DNA from: Gnetum montanum
Taxonomy: Eukaryota; Streptophyta; Gnetopsida; Gnetales; Gnetaceae
NCBI GenBank assembly: GCA_015680685.1
Contig: MNCI01021483.1
Location: forward strand, 210,041-274,040
DNA: 64,000 nucleotides
Direction: 5' to 3'
The first letter of the stretch is position 1. The number at the start of each line of letters is the position of its first letter. This document shows, one piece after another, positions 61,991 to 64,000 of the stretch. The position numbers and the translations under genes are program-made. The notes beneath the pieces are model-generated. The model searched no databases and was not told the origin of the DNA. It saw nothing but the letters and a program-made list of their open reading frames with translations.

Positions 61991-64000
61991 TGACGATAAA
62001 CCACCATTATGCACGTACACACAATTTAAGTTTCTAGAGAACATCAAACAATACGTATTATCTCATTCTGCTCTCTGTTTATTGGCAGGAGCAAGCCCGA
62101 TGGATTGTCAGCATTTATCCGCACCATTAATCATCGATGGGCCGTATGGAAAGATTGCAAGAAACATCGACATAAATCTCATCCACTTAAGTTTATCAAT
62201 AGACGAGGCAGTCATAGCCTCAATAGAAAAAATTCTAGATAACTACAAAGGTATGACAAAGCCCCTTGACATAAAAGCTAAAAGCATCACCGAAGACCCG
62301 TTGACTGAAACCCCCATCGTAATGCCCAATGGTGAAACCAAAATATTAAAATTGAGTACACTATTGCAACCCCAACTGGCCAAAAACATAGAAGATGAAC
62401 TTTGAAACAACATGAAAGCATGCGCTTGGTCTTACACCAACATGCCTGGGTTAGACCCTCAAATCATCCAGCACAACATTATCCTTGATCCAAAATTGAG
62501 GCCAGTAAAACAAAAGGCATGAAAGGATAAACTTGAGGTGGCATTGGCAGTTCGCAATGAGATCACCAAACTTTATCAGGATGGTTTCATTTGGGCTATC
62601 GATTACACCGATTGGGTATCCAAGATGGTCATTGTCCTGAAAAAGAACAGAAGTATTTGCTTATGCATTGACTTCCGGGATCTCAACATTGCAACTATAA
62701 AAGATGATTTTCCCCTACCCAGCATCGATCAACTTGTTGACTCGACTGCTAGGCATGCCCTATTATCTTTTATGGATGGCTTCTCAGGATACAACCAGAT
62801 ATGCATTAACCTAGAGCATCAGCTCCGGACTACCTTTATGACACCATGGGGAACCTTTTGTTATACAATGATGCCCTTTAGTCTCAAGAACGCTAAGGCC
62901 ACATATCAAAGGGCGATGACATTCATTTTTAGCGATTACATGTTACACTTGCTTAATGACTACATGGACGATATCGTGGTTAAATCGAAGACATCAGAAC
63001 AACATGTACAAGATCTTGACTTGGTGCTAAAACGTTGTTTAAAATATGAACTGAGACTTAACCCAAAGAAATGTGTCTTTGGAGTCAAAACAGGAAAAAT
63101 GCTTGGATTCATAGCCTCAGAAGCAGGGATACGAGTAGACCCCGATAAATTTAAGGCCATAACAAACTTAAAACCACCTAGCAACCTTACTGAACTCCGA
63201 GGTCTACAAGGTAGACTACAATTTATCAGTCATAGAAAAACTAACAGACAAGTTGAAACCTCTGAACCACTTGCTATGCAAGAACATCCATTTTGAATGG
63301 ACTCCACAGTGCCAGGAAGCATTTGATAATATTAAAGTAGCACTCGTTCAACTACCCACGGTCTATTCACCTCAAAATGACAAACCATTTTATATCTACC
63401 TTGCCACTTCGGATTCGTCAATCACGTCTATGCTTTGCTAGAAACAAGATGACAGAACTGAAGTCCCTGTCTATTACTTAAGCCATGCATTAGTTGCCCA
63501 TGAGAAAAGGTATAATGAGGTGAAGAGGTCATGTTTATCCCTAGTCTTTTCCTTAAATAAATGGCAACACTACCTCTTCCATAACCAGGTTAACATAATT
63601 TGCAAGGATAATGTACTCAGAGCCATCACGGGAAACATTTACGAAACAAGTCGAATAGCCCGTTGGAAAGCCATGATAGCTGAATTTGGCCTACACTACA
63701 TAGTGCAATCATCAGTTAAAGGTCAAGCCATAGCAAATCAAATGACCATGTCACCAACACAAGATCAAGCAACAATAGAGCCAGAATTCCTTGACGAAAA
63801 TGTAAGTGCAATAGCCAACGTACCCAATGATTATGAAGCCGTTTTGAACTTTGATGGAGCATCCACCTCTTGAGAAGGAAGTGTTGCCGCCGTTATCACC
63901 TATCCCTCCGGGTGAGATCCGATCCTTTGCTTATCGTTTCAACTTTCACAGTACCAACAACATAGTAGAGTACGAAGGTCTCCTTAGAGGTCTCATGGCA
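61980..64000 (+). pseudogene. Reverse transcriptase - RNase H - second (archaeal-type) RNase H, partial
   Basis: The frame runs from about 61,980 through an N-terminal linker (CAWSYTNMPGLDP near 62,420) into RT. Motifs are ICLCIDFRDLN (about 62,660), LLSFMDGFSGYNQI with the first catalytic Asp (62,765), TPWGTFCYTMMPFSLKNA (62,845) and YMDDIVVKS with the catalytic Asp pair (62,960). RNase H follows (YYLSHALVAHEKRYNEVK near 63,475), then a second RNase H beginning NFDGAST (63,848) and continuing NNIVEYEGLL to the window end. Breaks: TGA at 62,403 and 62,520, a frameshift near 63,230, TAG at 63,439, TGA at 63,871, a frameshift near 63,912. The tandem second RNase H is diagnostic of Tat-branch elements. 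Integrase would follow outside the window. Confidence 0.93.
62060..62088 (+). promoter_or_regulatory. Candidate sense-strand 3' splice site before the RT region
   Basis: A pyrimidine-rich tract (TCTGCTCTCTGTTTATTG) followed by GCAG|G at 62,085-62,089, immediately upstream of the frame that leads into RT (GASPMDCQHL). A sense intron ending here would remove the whole antisense cassette and could join protease to RT, as the pro-RT intron of Ogre elements does. The matching donor is not identified. Confidence 0.4.

Larger units (their letters stand above)
50214..64000 (+). mobile_element. Youngest Ty3/gypsy (Tat/Ogre-branch) element with antisense spliced gene
   Basis: Order on the plus strand: 5' LTR (to 51,467), PBS (51,472), leader, gag-protease (52,070-56,257), direct-repeat array (56,264-56,510), antisense eight-exon gene (61,251-56,857), second direct-repeat array (61,756-61,990), reverse transcriptase, RNase H, and the start of a second RNase H (to the window end). 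The two RNase H domains in tandem and the RT sequence place it in the Tat branch. The integrase and 3' LTR lie beyond 64,000. The region keeps far more CpG than the rest of the window, consistent with younger age, but stops and two frameshifts show this copy is dead. The left LTR edge is approximate. Confidence 0.88.

Overview
The window looks like nuclear DNA of a land plant with a large, repeat-rich genome. It is AT-rich, the older parts are CpG-poor, there is no intact host gene, and it is packed with LTR retrotransposons of different ages. The style would suit a gymnosperm, but the sequence alone does not fix the species.

Layout. (1) About 480-21,515 is an old Ty3/gypsy element on the minus strand: putative 5' LTR, primer-binding site (PBS), then gag-protease (19,760-16,670, minus). 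Beyond the protease lies a multi-exon gene on the opposite (plus) strand, present twice because of a ~7 kb tandem duplication (copies A and B). (2) 23,600-26,470 (minus) is an older gag-protease relic of the same family. (3) 27,896-33,591 is a complete but non-autonomous LTR element (606-bp LTRs, initiator-Met-type PBS, near-perfect TSD). It has no gag or pol and carries a decayed intronless CCR4-like nuclease sequence. (4) 35,396-38,042 is a TRIM-like element with long LTRs and a ~400-bp interior, flanked by a perfect 9-bp direct repeat. (5) 38-50 kb is mostly featureless AT-rich DNA, with a decayed coiled-coil gene (46,756-44,100, minus) and a gag fragment with a zinc knuckle (50,150-49,000, minus). 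(6) From about 50.2 kb to the window end is the youngest element, on the plus strand: LTR, PBS, gag-protease, a 5.5-kb cassette, then reverse transcriptase, RNase H and the start of a second, archaeal-type RNase H. This is the domain set of the Tat/Ogre branch of Ty3/gypsy.

The outstanding feature is the cassette between protease and reverse transcriptase. It holds an antisense gene of eight exons (61,251-56,857, minus), about 1,060 codons, with its own TATA box. Most exon junctions join in frame. The same gene, in the same place and orientation and with the same intron positions, is recognisable in the old element at 10,460-15,717 and 3,405-7,640. It is therefore an ancient component of this family, not a chance nested insertion. 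Exon 2 resembles the FCP1/NIF-like HAD phosphatase fold with its catalytic aspartates replaced; exon 7 is coiled-coil. An antisense gene can keep introns through retrotransposition because the genomic (sense) RNA presents them in unspliceable orientation.

The sense promoter/leader and the antisense promoter/intron 1 are both full of the same palindromic GCGTATACGC-type motif. The cassette is bracketed by two arrays of an ATGGCCTTAAACTA direct repeat. Together these suggest a retrotransposon with an embedded, independently transcribed, spliced accessory gene that may act on palindromic sites in its own promoters. That functional link is inference.
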